Shown here: positions 16,284-23,776 of the stretch, one piece after another | Layout: each line of letters opens with the position of its first letter | How positions within the stretch are numbered: the stretch's first letter is position 1 | Notes under the pieces: generated by a model | Databases searched by the model: none | What the model saw: the letters and a program-made list of their open reading frames with translations, nothing else | Told to the model about the DNA's origin: nothing | Made by a program: the position numbers and the translations under genes | Assembly (NCBI RefSeq): GCF_039649665.1 | Contig: NZ_JBDJAW010000026.1 | Location: 57,023 to 121,022 of the forward strand | Direction: 5' to 3' | From: Microbispora sp. ZYX-F-249 | GTDB lineage: Bacteria > Actinomycetota > Actinomycetes > Streptosporangiales > Streptosporangiaceae | DNA: 64,000 bases

Positions 16284-16856
16284 TCAGCGTCGCCAGTGGC
16301 CGTCCCGGCAGACGTAGGTCCGGCCGCGGTTGCTCATCCCGACGGCCCCCTCGTTGCCGCAGAACCCGCCCGGGTTCACGCCGGAGATGACCGACGGGGT
16401 GTCGTCCTCGGTCTCGCGGGGCGCCGGTTTCGGCGAGGGCTTCGACCTCGGCTTGCGGCCCTTGCTGGGGTCCAGGTCGTCCCGGTCGACCGACTTGTTC
16501 ACTCCGTCGCCGTCGGCGTCGCGGTCCCTACGGTCGCGGATCCCATCCCCGTCGAAATCGTCCGTGGGAGAGGGACTGGGCGTTGGCGTCTCGGTAGGAG
16601 TGGGATCGGTCGGTTCGAATAGGTCGGTCGCCGTATAGGACGGGAACGGGGACGGTGACGGAAGTGGAGGAGCCGAGTCCCCGAATATCGCGCCGCACGC
16701 GGCGAACAACGCGAACATCACCGCGAGAAGCAGCAGGCAGCCGCATCCTTTCTGGGCCTTGGTTGCTGGCTTGGGCTGCTTGGGTGCACGGGGGGTCGGC
16801 AACGCAGCTACCTTCCTGATCGGGGGGGAGAGGGAGCTTAACTTGGAGCGATCCAC
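16284..16856 (-). CDS. membrane protein with Asp-rich calcium-binding repeats
   Basis: 190 residues. A basic N-terminus, then one membrane helix at about 38-60 (CGCLLLLAVMFALFAACGAI). A Pro/Ser/Thr spacer leads to a thrombospondin-type-3-like acidic repeat (DDFDGDGIRDRRDRDADGDG). The C-terminal module GFCGNEGAVGMSNRGRTYVC RDGHWRR is a small cysteine pair domain seen in actinomycete surface proteins. Same strand as the pentapeptide gene, 90 bp ahead of it. Confidence 0.7.
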   Translation of the reverse strand: MDRSKLSSLSPPIRKVAALPTPRAPKQPKPATKAQKGCGCLLLLAVMFALFAACGAIFGDSAPPLPSPSPFPSYTATDLFEPTDPTPTETPTPSPSPTDDFDGDGIRDRRDRDADGDGVNKSVDRDDLDPSKGRKPRSKPSPKPAPRETEDDTPSVISGVNPGGFCGNEGAVGMSNRGRTYVCRDGHWRR

Positions 16857-17136
16857 TCGCGGGGCTCAAGTGACAGAAATGATCTCGGCCCCATTTCGGA
16901 ATCGGCCACTGTCAGACAGGCCGGGCGTTTTCGTACATGGGAAACCAGGCCGGGGGCTCCCGGGCTCGGGCACTTAAGGGTGCCTCGGGTCGCCATTTGT
17001 CAAGGGGGGGCGAAGCCGGCGGCCGACGAGGCCGAGCAGCAGGGGGCCAGGCATGACAAGAGCGCCCACCCACGGCAGGGCAGGCGCTCCAGACGGCCGA
17101 CGAGGCCGGGCGACTACAGGCCGCTCACGGGGTTGT
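16857..17136. repeat. imperfect direct repeat, copy B
   Basis: Partner of the 14152-14424 repeat. It spans the 3' flank of the tyrosine integrase and its last codons. The two copies bracket a 2.7-kb unit carrying paralogue 1 of the pentapeptide protein and the calcium-binding-repeat protein. Confidence 0.6.
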
Positions 17137-18193
17137 CTTCCCACCTATCGGCCTCCTCGATGTAGCCGAGCAGGGCCGTGGACCCGTCCTTCCAGCCGCC
17201 ATGGCGGCCGATCCTCTCCAGGGCGGCGCCAGCGCGCCGGGCGGCCGTGGCGAACCCGCGCCGGAGGCTATGACCGGTCCAGCGGCCCTCCAACCCGGCG
17301 GCCGAGGCGATGCGGGTGACGATGTCGGCGACGGCATCGGCGGTCATACGGCCGCTCGGGTCGCCGATCTCCTTGCCGTTCCGCGTGATCGGCGGGGCGA
17401 TGCGGCCGTGGCGGTCGATGCGAACCAGCAGCGGGCCCGACGCGCGGCCAGCCTCGGCCATCGCGGCCACCAGAGCGCGCACCGCGCGAACAGGGCAGGT
17501 CGCGGGGACGCGGCCGTACGGTACGGCAACCTCGGTGAACTTCCTGATCTTGCGCCGGTAGATGGTCACCAGGAGGCCCTCGGGCGTCTCGCGGACGTCG
17601 GCGATGTCCAGGGCCACCAGCTCGGAGACACGGGCGGCGCAGGAGTAGCCGAGCAGCAGCGCGGCGGCGTCACGCTTGCCTGCCAGGGTCGAGCGGTCGA
17701 GCGTGGCCAGCATCGCGCGCAGGGCGTCCGGAACGGCAGGGTCAGCCTTGCGAGTGACGGCGGCCGGGTCCTTGGCCAGGGCCAGGCGCTCCCGGTAACC
17801 GTCGAGCACCTTCCGGACGGCCTTGGTCTCCGGCGGCGTGGCGTTGGCCGTGCGGTGGGCCGTGCGGATGGCGGCCAGGGCCCGCTCGATGCTGGACGGG
17901 GCCAGCGGACGACCGGTCTTGGCCGAGGGCGTGTTGGTCAGGTGCGTGACGTACCCGGCAACGGTCTCCGGCGTCGCCGGAAGCGGGACGCGGCCGTGCT
18001 CGACGCACCACCGCTCGAAAGCGGTCCAGTCGGCGGCGTACGCGCGCCGGGTCGACGCGGGCATGCCCGCCAGGATGGCTTCCCTCGTGGCCTCGCTCAC
18101 GGCGAAATCGGCGGCCGAGTAGACCGGCCGGGCGTCGGCGGTCATCGCGGGGGCGGTGGCCGAGACGATGGGGGCGGGGAGAAGGTCGGTCAC
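17114..18193 (-). CDS. tyrosine recombinase / phage-type integrase
   Basis: 359 residues. The N-terminal core-binding (SAM-like) domain spans about 45-140 (MPASTRRAYAADWTAFERWC). In the catalytic domain the family residues are Arg188 (CAARVSELV), His308 and Arg311 (GHSLRRGF), His331 (GRHGGW) and Tyr344 (LLGYIEE), so it looks active. GTG 18193 follows AGGAG. Three 10-bp repeats and a perfect inverted repeat lie just upstream. It is a second recombinase beside the serine integrase that made the visible junctions; it probably served another integration or the internal cargo. Confidence 0.9.
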   Translation of the reverse strand: MTDLLPAPIVSATAPAMTADARPVYSAADFAVSEATREAILAGMPASTRRAYAADWTAFERWCVEHGRVPLPATPETVAGYVTHLTNTPSAKTGRPLAPSSIERALAAIRTAHRTANATPPETKAVRKVLDGYRERLALAKDPAAVTRKADPAVPDALRAMLATLDRSTLAGKRDAAALLLGYSCAARVSELVALDIADVRETPEGLLVTIYRRKIRKFTEVAVPYGRVPATCPVRAVRALVAAMAEAGRASGPLLVRIDRHGRIAPPITRNGKEIGDPSGRMTADAVADIVTRIASAAGLEGRWTGHSLRRGFATAARRAGAALERIGRHGGWKDGSTALLGYIEEADRWEDNPVSGL

Positions 18194-18199
18194 GGGGGG

Positions 18200-18245
18200 C
18201 TCCTGGGTACTCCTGCTAACTCCTGATAAGAAAGTTTATCAGGAG
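18200..18245. repeat. 10-bp tandem repeats plus perfect inverted repeat upstream of the tyrosine integrase
   Basis: CTCCTGGGTA, CTCCTGCTAA, CTCCTGATAA at 18200, 18210 and 18220 are followed by GAAAGT and TTATCAGGAG (18236-18245), the exact complement of the third copy. The exact 10-bp phasing suggests an accessory-protein or repressor array. On the integrase strand each copy also reads CAGGAG, so it could sequester or multiply ribosome sites. Confidence 0.55.
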
Positions 18246-18325
18246 CCAGAGCGAGAGCGGATTTTGAGCAGTCACGATCAGATGTCGGTGGCGGCGTGAC
18301 TTCGGGGTCGTCCGGCCGAGCCTCG

Positions 18326-18364
18326 GTACATCACCGATTTCACGTACCGGTGACGGTGACGTAC
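18326..18364. promoter_or_regulatory. imperfect 11-bp dyad in a divergent promoter gap
   Basis: GTACATCACCG (18326-18336) and CGGTGACGTAC (18354-18364) are inverted with one mismatch, in the gap between the tyrosine integrase and the zinc-finger gene. Candidate operator. Confidence 0.4.
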
Positions 18365-18459
18365 GCCATGCCGTCGACTTTTCGGCCGGGCCCGACGACG
18401 GAGGATCGCCGACAGCGAACCACGAACGGGTGGCGTGCTCGTCACGTAGGTTCGGCCTC

Positions 18460-18675
18460 ATGAAGTACGTCTGCGAGGTCTGCAAGGAGCGCATCGAGCC
18501 CGACGGCCGGGGCAAGGTCCGTGTGGAGGGCGTCACGCACTCCAGCGCGCCGAAGGCATGGGTCTGGGGCCCGGTGCCGTGTCACCGGGACTGCCGTCCG
18601 GACCTGCGGACGCCGTACGACGACCAGGTCGGCTTCGGCGAGTACCAGCTCACGTGGCAAGACATGACGGCCTAG
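18460..18675 (+). CDS. small zinc-ribbon-like protein
   Basis: 71 residues starting MKYVCEVCKERIEPDGRGKV, with CxxC near the N-terminus and CHRDC in the middle; the four cysteines plus histidine could bind one zinc. No family name recognised. A degenerate copy of codons 2-15 lies at 20044-20084, on the far side of pentapeptide paralogue 2. Confidence 0.6.
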   Translation: MKYVCEVCKERIEPDGRGKVRVEGVTHSSAPKAWVWGPVPCHRDCRPDLRTPYDDQVGFGEYQLTWQDMTA

Positions 18676-18813
18676 ACGCCTGGTCGAAGCGTGCCCAGGC
18701 GCGAGCGGACGATCTCGATTCCCATCCGCTGCAGAGCGATCGTGACTGCGCGGCCGTGGTGCGGACATGCCCCGTATGCCCGGTGAAGGGCTTCAGACCC
18801 CGGCGCGCATGCC

Positions 18814-19920
18814 TCAAGTCTGTATATCCGGCGGAAGGCCCTCAGGCGGATGGGACCAGTCGGCAACCTCGGTAAAGGAGACCTTGGCCCCCGAAAAGTT
18901 CGCGTTGCGGAACGAGACTTGGCCACCCGCGAACGCTACGTGGTCGAAGGAAACCTCTCCGCCAGAGAAGGCCGTGTCGTCGAAGGAGACGCGGCCATCG
19001 GCGAAGATCGCGCCACGGAACCAGACCTCGCTGCCGCAGAAGTTCGCGTGTCCAAAGGAGACATGACCGCCGGCGAAGACGGAGCCGAACCAGACCATGG
19101 CACCCGAGAAGGCCGCGTGTTCGAAGGAGACGTGCCCGCCGACGAACCTTGCGCCCAGGAACGAGACCATACCGTCGGCGAACCTGGCGTGGTCGAAGGA
19201 GACCTGGCCGGAGAAGACGGTGTAGGTGAAGTCAATGTCGCTGTTAATTGTGACCCCGGTGAAGTCCAGGTCGGCGCCGTGCCAGGGTATTGGGGCGTCA
19301 GCCCGTAGGTGTACGGCTATCAGGCGCCAGATGGTGGTGCGTACTTCGCCCATAGCCTGCCAGGCGGTGTGCGCGCCCGGATCGATCTCGCGGTCAGGTT
19401 CGGGGTCGGGAGGCATGCGCAGGTAGGCGCACAGGACGTCGATGCACATCTGCCGACCGCCCTCCCAGTCATCAGCGAGAGCGGCGAGGGCGTGAACGGC
19501 GGCTAGGCGTACGGCAGCAGAGGCGTCTCCGAGCTTGCCGGATGCCTTATCGAAGCGGTCGACGTACAGCTTGATGTCCTCGCGCCGAGCCGTCTCCCGG
19601 GCGCGGTGGTTCTCCTCCTCGGTGATGCGCTGCTTGCGGTAGGCGACCACCAGGGCGACCACACCGCCGATTCCGCCGACGACTGCGAGCACGATCTTCA
19701 GAGTGTCGAGGAATTCGGCGACGGTTGGCTTCTGGCCGGTGGTTGAGGGGAGCCCAAGCCAGGCCAACGCACCGAGCAGCAGCAAGCCTGTCGCGGTGAT
19801 GGCGACCGCCAGAGTGATGGCCAAGGCCCGGCCGATTGGTAGCAGGCGGACTGCCTGCGGATCGGGACCGCGCTGACGGCGGCGGAGGACTCGCCGAACG
19901 ATCTGGGGGAGACGTGGCAT
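18814..19920 (-). CDS. membrane-anchored pentapeptide-repeat protein (paralogue 2)
   Basis: 368 residues. Two hydrophobic helices (GRALAITLAVAITATGLLLL; TLKIVLAVVGGIGGVVALVV) are followed by a charged segment (YRKQRITEEENHRARETAR). Next comes the same block as paralogue 1 (AAVRLAAVHALAALADDWEG, IDVLCAYLRMP), then a pentapeptide-type beta-helix of repeated VSFDHARFA, VSFEHAAFSG, VSFGHANFCG units. The start ATG 19920 gives the shortest complete version. Topology puts the beta-helix in the cytosol or just outside depending on helix count. Function unknown; paralogue 1 lies 2.6 kb away. Confidence 0.8.
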   Translation of the reverse strand: MPRLPQIVRRVLRRRQRGPDPQAVRLLPIGRALAITLAVAITATGLLLLGALAWLGLPSTTGQKPTVAEFLDTLKIVLAVVGGIGGVVALVVAYRKQRITEEENHRARETARREDIKLYVDRFDKASGKLGDASAAVRLAAVHALAALADDWEGGRQMCIDVLCAYLRMPPDPEPDREIDPGAHTAWQAMGEVRTTIWRLIAVHLRADAPIPWHGADLDFTGVTINSDIDFTYTVFSGQVSFDHARFADGMVSFLGARFVGGHVSFEHAAFSGAMVWFGSVFAGGHVSFGHANFCGSEVWFRGAIFADGRVSFDDTAFSGGEVSFDHVAFAGGQVSFRNANFSGAKVSFTEVADWSHPPEGLPPDIQT

Positions 19921-20430
19921 GTCGCCTACTTTGCCCGACGGCCCGTGGAGAGACATGGAAATTCGGAATGGGTCGGAGACCCGCAACGCTGCCTGTCGGA
20001 AGGCGCCCCGTTGGGGTCTGCGTCCCGCAGCGTCGGCGGCGACGAGTACGTCTGCGAGATCTGCAAGGAGCGCATCGAACCCGATCCGCAAGCGGTGGGA
20101 CCGTCAGCGAGCGGTCCTGGTAGCCGATCACAGCCCTTTCTGCGCCGCACTTCTCAACAGGTGGCGTTGGCCTGGCGCTCGCCGCCCATCCGCGATGCCT
20201 CTGGACGGCCCTCAGGTCGCGTCTAACGGCTTTGCGGGCGGTCTGGGGTCAGCGGAAGGGTCAATAAATAATCGTGTGGGTACACAATTATTCGGCAGGT
20301 CGGTTAGTCTAACGAGCGGGGCTATGCCGTGGGGCATAGGCCCGACAAGGGGAGAGGCCCCGGCTTAGCGCGGAAACGATCAGCCGAGGCCCCTCATGCG
20401 AGATGTTCTCGGTCCTTCAGGCTGGCGGGC
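19921..20430. other. noncoding region: zinc-ribbon gene relic and a dense inverted-repeat cluster
   Basis: 20044-20084 copies codons 2-15 of the 18460 gene without its start codon. Then come AATAATCGTGT-GGGT-ACACAATTATT (20267-20292, one mismatch), GTTAG-T-CTAAC (20303-20313), CTATGCC-GTGG-GGCATAG (20322-20339) and a longer hairpin AGGCCCCGGCT...AGCCGAGGCC (about 20355-20390). It looks regulatory or RNA-forming rather than coding. Confidence 0.5.
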
Positions 20431-20568
20431 CTAGAAGGGCCAGAACATCCGCACAACCGCCTCCGCCAGGGTGAGCGCCGCTCTGATCGCGAGCACGCGC
20501 CCCTCGGGGGAAGTCGGGATCTTGCGGCCGGCTAAAGCCGGCTTCTTTCTGTGTCGCCCTGGCGACAT
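20431..20568 (-). CDS. possible 45-residue protein
   Basis: ATG 20568 follows GGGGAGACCC. The product is basic at the start (MSPGRHRKKPALAGRKIPTS) and ends in an amphipathic helix (IRAALTLAEAVVRMFWPF). Against it: the plus strand carries a terminator-like hairpin GCCGGCTAAAGCCGGC plus TTCTTTCT inside the frame. Unknown function; moderate doubt that it is translated. Confidence 0.4.
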   Translation of the reverse strand: MSPGRHRKKPALAGRKIPTSPEGRVLAIRAALTLAEAVVRMFWPF

Positions 20569-21022
20569 AGGGTCTCCCCTCTCTCTGTGGGCCTCGTGTT
20601 CTCGGGGTCGCCGTGAGGCCCTTCCCCGGTCGATCCCGCGCGGGAGTACCGACCGAGTCAGAGATGTCGTCGATGCGACTGTTCACAGCGTAATCGTCCC
20701 GGCCGGGTCACGTGGCTCTTGCAGCATTCGGGGGCGCCAAGTCGGCCGATAAATAACGGAGCTGCGTCCTGAAGTCACCCGAAGTGGCGCCATCGGACCT
20801 GGACATGCTCGCCAGGAAAGCAAATGGGAACACTGAGTGTGATCTATATCACATTATTTGTACGCGATGCAGCATTCGAGCCTCGGCGACCGAAAGGGCC
20901 ACTGTGTCCGACCGATATGCGCTCGTCTGCGCCCAAGCCCTGGTAATCGGAAGGCCGGAAGTTCGCCGCAGTTGGTCAACTGTCGGCAGTAGGCGGCGGC
21001 GTCCGGCTGCGAGCGGCGCAGG
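20569..21022. other. intergenic region with a CRP/GlxR-type site
   Basis: No gene seen. A perfect TGTGA-TCTATA-TCACA palindrome lies at 20838-20853 in an AT-rich stretch (to 20865), 170 bp upstream of the MerR-like gene. It matches the consensus for Crp/GlxR-type cAMP receptor proteins. Confidence 0.5.
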
Positions 21023-21637
21023 ATGGCGGGCATGGTCCCGCACGAGGACGATCCCCTGTGGAGCGTCAAGCGGATCGCTGAGTACCTGGACGTGAGCCCT
21101 ACCTGGGTCCTCGGGTTCGCCGAGGAGTACGGCCTGGTGCTATTCGACATCGGCGGGAACAACCTTCGTGCCCGTCGCAGTGATGTGCTCCGCTTCGCCT
21201 TCCGGAACGCCCATCGGGACCAGGCCGATTTTCAGCACCAAGAGGACGTCGACGACGACTCCGCGGGCTCCGTCCCGCCTGCTCCCGAGCCTCCGGCAGA
21301 TCCGCTGCAAGGCCGCAGGGCCCTGGTCTTCTCCGAGCGCGGCAGAGAATTCGACCTCTTCCCCATTGGAGCGCTAGCCGCTGCTCTGGGCCGTAAGCCC
21401 GACACGCTCCGGCAGTGGGAGCAGGATGGCATCCTGCCTCCCGCCCGAGACCGTTCCTTCAGTCACGACGAACGTGGTACACGCCGTCACTACACGCGCG
21501 CCCAAATTCTGGCCATCTACCGCATCGCTCAGGAGGAAGGCGTTCTCAAGCCCCACGCCCGGCGTCTTCGGGACACCCGCTTCGTCGAGCGCGTGCGAGC
21601 GGTGTTCCACGAGGAGCCGCCCGAACTCAACCCCTGA
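21023..21637 (+). CDS. MerR-like helix-turn-helix protein
   Basis: 204 residues with two HTH units. The N-terminal one (LWSVKRIAEYLDVSPTWVLG) is excisionase-like. The C-terminal one is MerR-like (IGALAAALGRKPDTLRQWEQ DGILPPARD, then RHYTRAQILAIYRIAQEEGV). They are joined by an acidic/proline linker (DVDDDSAGSVPPAPEPPADP). It may regulate, or act as an excision accessory factor. ATG 21023 or 21032. Confidence 0.65.
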   Translation: MAGMVPHEDDPLWSVKRIAEYLDVSPTWVLGFAEEYGLVLFDIGGNNLRARRSDVLRFAFRNAHRDQADFQHQEDVDDDSAGSVPPAPEPPADPLQGRRALVFSERGREFDLFPIGALAAALGRKPDTLRQWEQDGILPPARDRSFSHDERGTRRHYTRAQILAIYRIAQEEGVLKPHARRLRDTRFVERVRAVFHEEPPELNP

Positions 21638-22031
21638 TGCACGGGGACGACGGCCGGCGTTTGGCAGAGCGCTTGACTGGGGGTCTTGGGGTCGTGCGCT
21701 CAAAACGGGCCCTGAGCTGGGCGACGGGGCCAGGGTGGGCACCAGACGTGATGGTGACGCTGTAGGGGACGGAAGGGGATCGGCCTCGGCCCTCGCCGAT
21801 TTTCGCCGGCTGATGGGCCCCGGATTTTTGACCTGCGGAAACGTGGTCCAGCAGCGAAAATCTGGTCTCGGCCGAGGGACTGGCGGCGGGGAAAATCCGA
21901 CCTGGGGCCGAGGGCTGGCCACGGTAGCCGACGCGGGGAGCTGGCCGAGGCCTCCGGCTATGTATCCGATGGTGTTCGAGGAGGCCTCCGGCGCCTCGGC
22001 CTGGCCCGAATTTCGGCCGCCGGGTCGTGGA
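21638..22031. other. noncoding stretch with inverted GATTTTC/GAAAATC motifs
   Basis: No gene seen. CGATTTTCGCC (21798), CGGATTTTTG (21821), GCGAAAATCTGG (21855) and GGGGAAAATCCGACC (21888) carry the same GGATTTTCC-type core as the repeats in the replication gene at 8.2-8.4 kb. A GACCTGCGGAAA copy lies at 21830. Confidence 0.35.
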
Positions 22032-22484
22032 TCAGTCGGCCATCCCGCGCCAGAACGCCGCGCTGTGCTTCGGGCCTGCTGGTGGTCCGCTCGGCCGGTG
22101 TACCGGTACCTCCGGAGTCGGCGGTACCGGCTCGGCCAGATCCTCGGCCCAGTCCTTGACCTGCTCGACGGTCGGCCTGCGGAGGATCCGATAGACGACC
22201 GTGCCGGGCATGCGGCCCTGGCGCATCTTCAGCCAGCCATCAGCAGCCAGGGCGCGCACGTACTCCCCGATTTCGTCGGCGGTCGAGCCCGTATGCCGCT
22301 CAAGCTGCCCCGCCGACACCGACACCTCCGGATGTCCCTCTGCCAGCCGCGCGAGCAGCAGCCAGAGCACGGCGGCGCCGGGCGGTACGTCGGCGTCCGC
22401 CAGGGCCATCGGCACGACGAGGTAGTCATCGTCCGGGAACAGGACATCCCCGTACGGCGCGGCCGGGAAGGGCTGCATGGTCAT
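22032..22484 (-). CDS. winged-helix element protein
   Basis: 150 residues. The central part is a winged helix (AVLWLLLARLAEGHPEVSVS AGQLERHTGSTADEIGEYVR, ALAADGWLKMRQGR) and the tail is proline rich. ATG 22484 follows the stop of the next upstream gene by one base, so the pair is one operon. Probably works with the 410-residue partner; replication control is a guess. Confidence 0.6.
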   Translation of the reverse strand: MTMQPFPAAPYGDVLFPDDDYLVVPMALADADVPPGAAVLWLLLARLAEGHPEVSVSAGQLERHTGSTADEIGEYVRALAADGWLKMRQGRMPGTVVYRILRRPTVEQVKDWAEDLAEPVPPTPEVPVHRPSGPPAGPKHSAAFWRGMAD

Positions 22485-22485
22485 C

Positions 22486-23718
22486 TCAGGCCGCCGTTTC
22501 CGCCGCTGCCCGGTACCGGTTCATGCGCTGCTCGATGCTGGCCCTTGAGGACAGATTCTCGACGTCGTCCAGCTCGACCTCGCGGTGCTCCTCTGTCAGC
22601 GCCGGGTACTCGTGGCGGTCCGTGTCCTCATGACGAGCGGACAGGCGCGCGAAGACCCTCGCTATCGGCGCTCCCTCATCAGGGGTGACCAGTGGTTCAG
22701 GTTTCGGCCCGCAGGTCTCGATGAAGTAGGACCAGGCGTTGCCGTGGGGACCGAACTCGGCCTTCTCGACGAACGTGCCGATCTTGTCCCTGATCTCGTC
22801 AGCCGTGAACTTGCTCAGCCAGTAGTCGAACGTGCTCGACATCAGCCCGCAGGGCGTGTCGAGCTGGTGGCCGTTCCGCGCCATCAGGCGATCGAAGTAC
22901 CGGGCGATGCCCTTCGACGTGTCGTCCTTCGCGCACAAGGCGAGGTAGTCCACCACCGTGTCCTCAGCGTCGTCCTCGTCGTTCTGGTCCTCGCGGTACT
23001 CGTGGGTCTCGTTCTCGGCCTCGGCCTCGGCCTCGGCCTCGGCCTCGGCCACGATGATCTGAATACGACCGCTCGGCCGGAACCGGTTCATCCGGCCATG
23101 GACGGCGTACTCGTCAACCTCCATGAGGCCCAGTTCCTCCAGTCGATCCATGTCTGAGCTGATGGTCTTCGGGTGCAGCTTGGCCCCGGGCCCGGAATTG
23201 TGGATCAGCGCGGCCAGTTCAGCATGTGTGATGTAGGCCCAGCCATAGCTCTCCGGCCGGTTCTTGTCGTGCCCCTTGGTGATCATCAGGACGACCCAGG
23301 CCCGGATCTGCCGAGACGACAGGCCGCTGAACATGATCTCGCGGGTGAGCCTCGCCCAACCGGTGCCCTCCAGGTACCCGGCGAACTTCGTGTCGGCGAT
23401 GCCGTGGAACGTGTCCGGCTTGGACGGCAAGTCGTTGAGGAACGGCCGCTGGCCGTCCTGACCGAGATCCTGGAAGAGGATCCAGCCGGAGGACCTGAGC
23501 CGTGAGATCGACCTCTTGACGGTGTCCTTGCTCACGCCGAAAACGGCGGCCAGATTACCGTTCGTGAACGGCGGGATCATGCCGTTGAAGAAGTCAGTGG
23601 TCGACTGGAGGTACCAATACACCAGGCAGTCGAAAGCTGTTAGATGGTCTGAGAGCGCAACCCGAAGACGTGCCTGCGCGAATCGCTCATTGCCGCTCTG
23701 ACCTGCTATACTGGTCAT
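22486..23718 (-). CDS. Rep-like protein with two winged-helix regions
   Basis: 410 residues. First winged helix at about 15-85 (RVALSDHLTAFDCLVYWYLQ, NGNLAAVFGVSKDTVKRSIS RLRSSGWI), second at about 125-205 (SSRQIRAWVVLMITKG, THAELAALIHN, TISSDMDRLEELGLMEVDEY). This double layout resembles theta-plasmid initiators. An (Ala-Glu)n run coded by a perfect 6-bp repeat lies in the middle (about 23014-23050). The start 23718 has GAGGAG about 11 bases upstream; 23736 is an alternative. Three 22-bp iterons and a palindrome lie 300-380 bp upstream. Confidence 0.6.
   Translation of the reverse strand: MTSIAGQSGNERFAQARLRVALSDHLTAFDCLVYWYLQSTTDFFNGMIPPFTNGNLAAVFGVSKDTVKRSISRLRSSGWILFQDLGQDGQRPFLNDLPSKPDTFHGIADTKFAGYLEGTGWARLTREIMFSGLSSRQIRAWVVLMITKGHDKNRPESYGWAYITHAELAALIHNSGPGAKLHPKTISSDMDRLEELGLMEVDEYAVHGRMNRFRPSGRIQIIVAEAEAEAEAEAENETHEYREDQNDEDDAEDTVVDYLALCAKDDTSKGIARYFDRLMARNGHQLDTPCGLMSSTFDYWLSKFTADEIRDKIGTFVEKAEFGPHGNAWSYFIETCGPKPEPLVTPDEGAPIARVFARLSARHEDTDRHEYPALTEEHREVELDDVENLSSRASIEQRMNRYRAAAETAA
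23014..23050. repeat. in-frame 6-bp microsatellite
   Basis: About six tandem copies of CTCGGC code for an alternating Glu/Ala tract in the Rep-like protein. Copy changes would keep the frame and only alter linker length. Confidence 0.7.
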
Positions 23719-23742
23719 CAGATGAACACTCCTCATCTCACA

Positions 23743-23776
23743 GGCCCGGCGCTTTCCCAGAGCGCGCGGGCCTTTT
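23743..23776 (+). terminator. hairpin with T-run, upstream of the Rep-like gene
   Basis: GGCCCG-GCGCT / AGCGC-CGGGCC with one bulged base, followed on the plus strand by TTTT. It could end plus-strand transcripts. On the minus strand it sits in the leader of the Rep-like gene, like the hairpins before the 6778 and 7905 genes. Confidence 0.55.

Noticed and set aside
18672..18926. 84-codon minus-strand frame downstream of pentapeptide paralogue 2
   Set aside because: Its first half lies antisense to the repeat-coding part of the pentapeptide gene in another frame, with no ribosome site or recognisable domain.
20293..20390. A possible tRNA in the inverted-repeat cluster
   Set aside because: No T-arm (GGTTCGA), no acceptor pairing and no CCA-type end; stems do not follow tRNA spacing.
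22250..23500. Long plus-strand frames opposite the Rep-like gene
   Set aside because: Low-complexity Leu/Val/Arg composition of an antisense high-GC frame; no motif or ribosome site.
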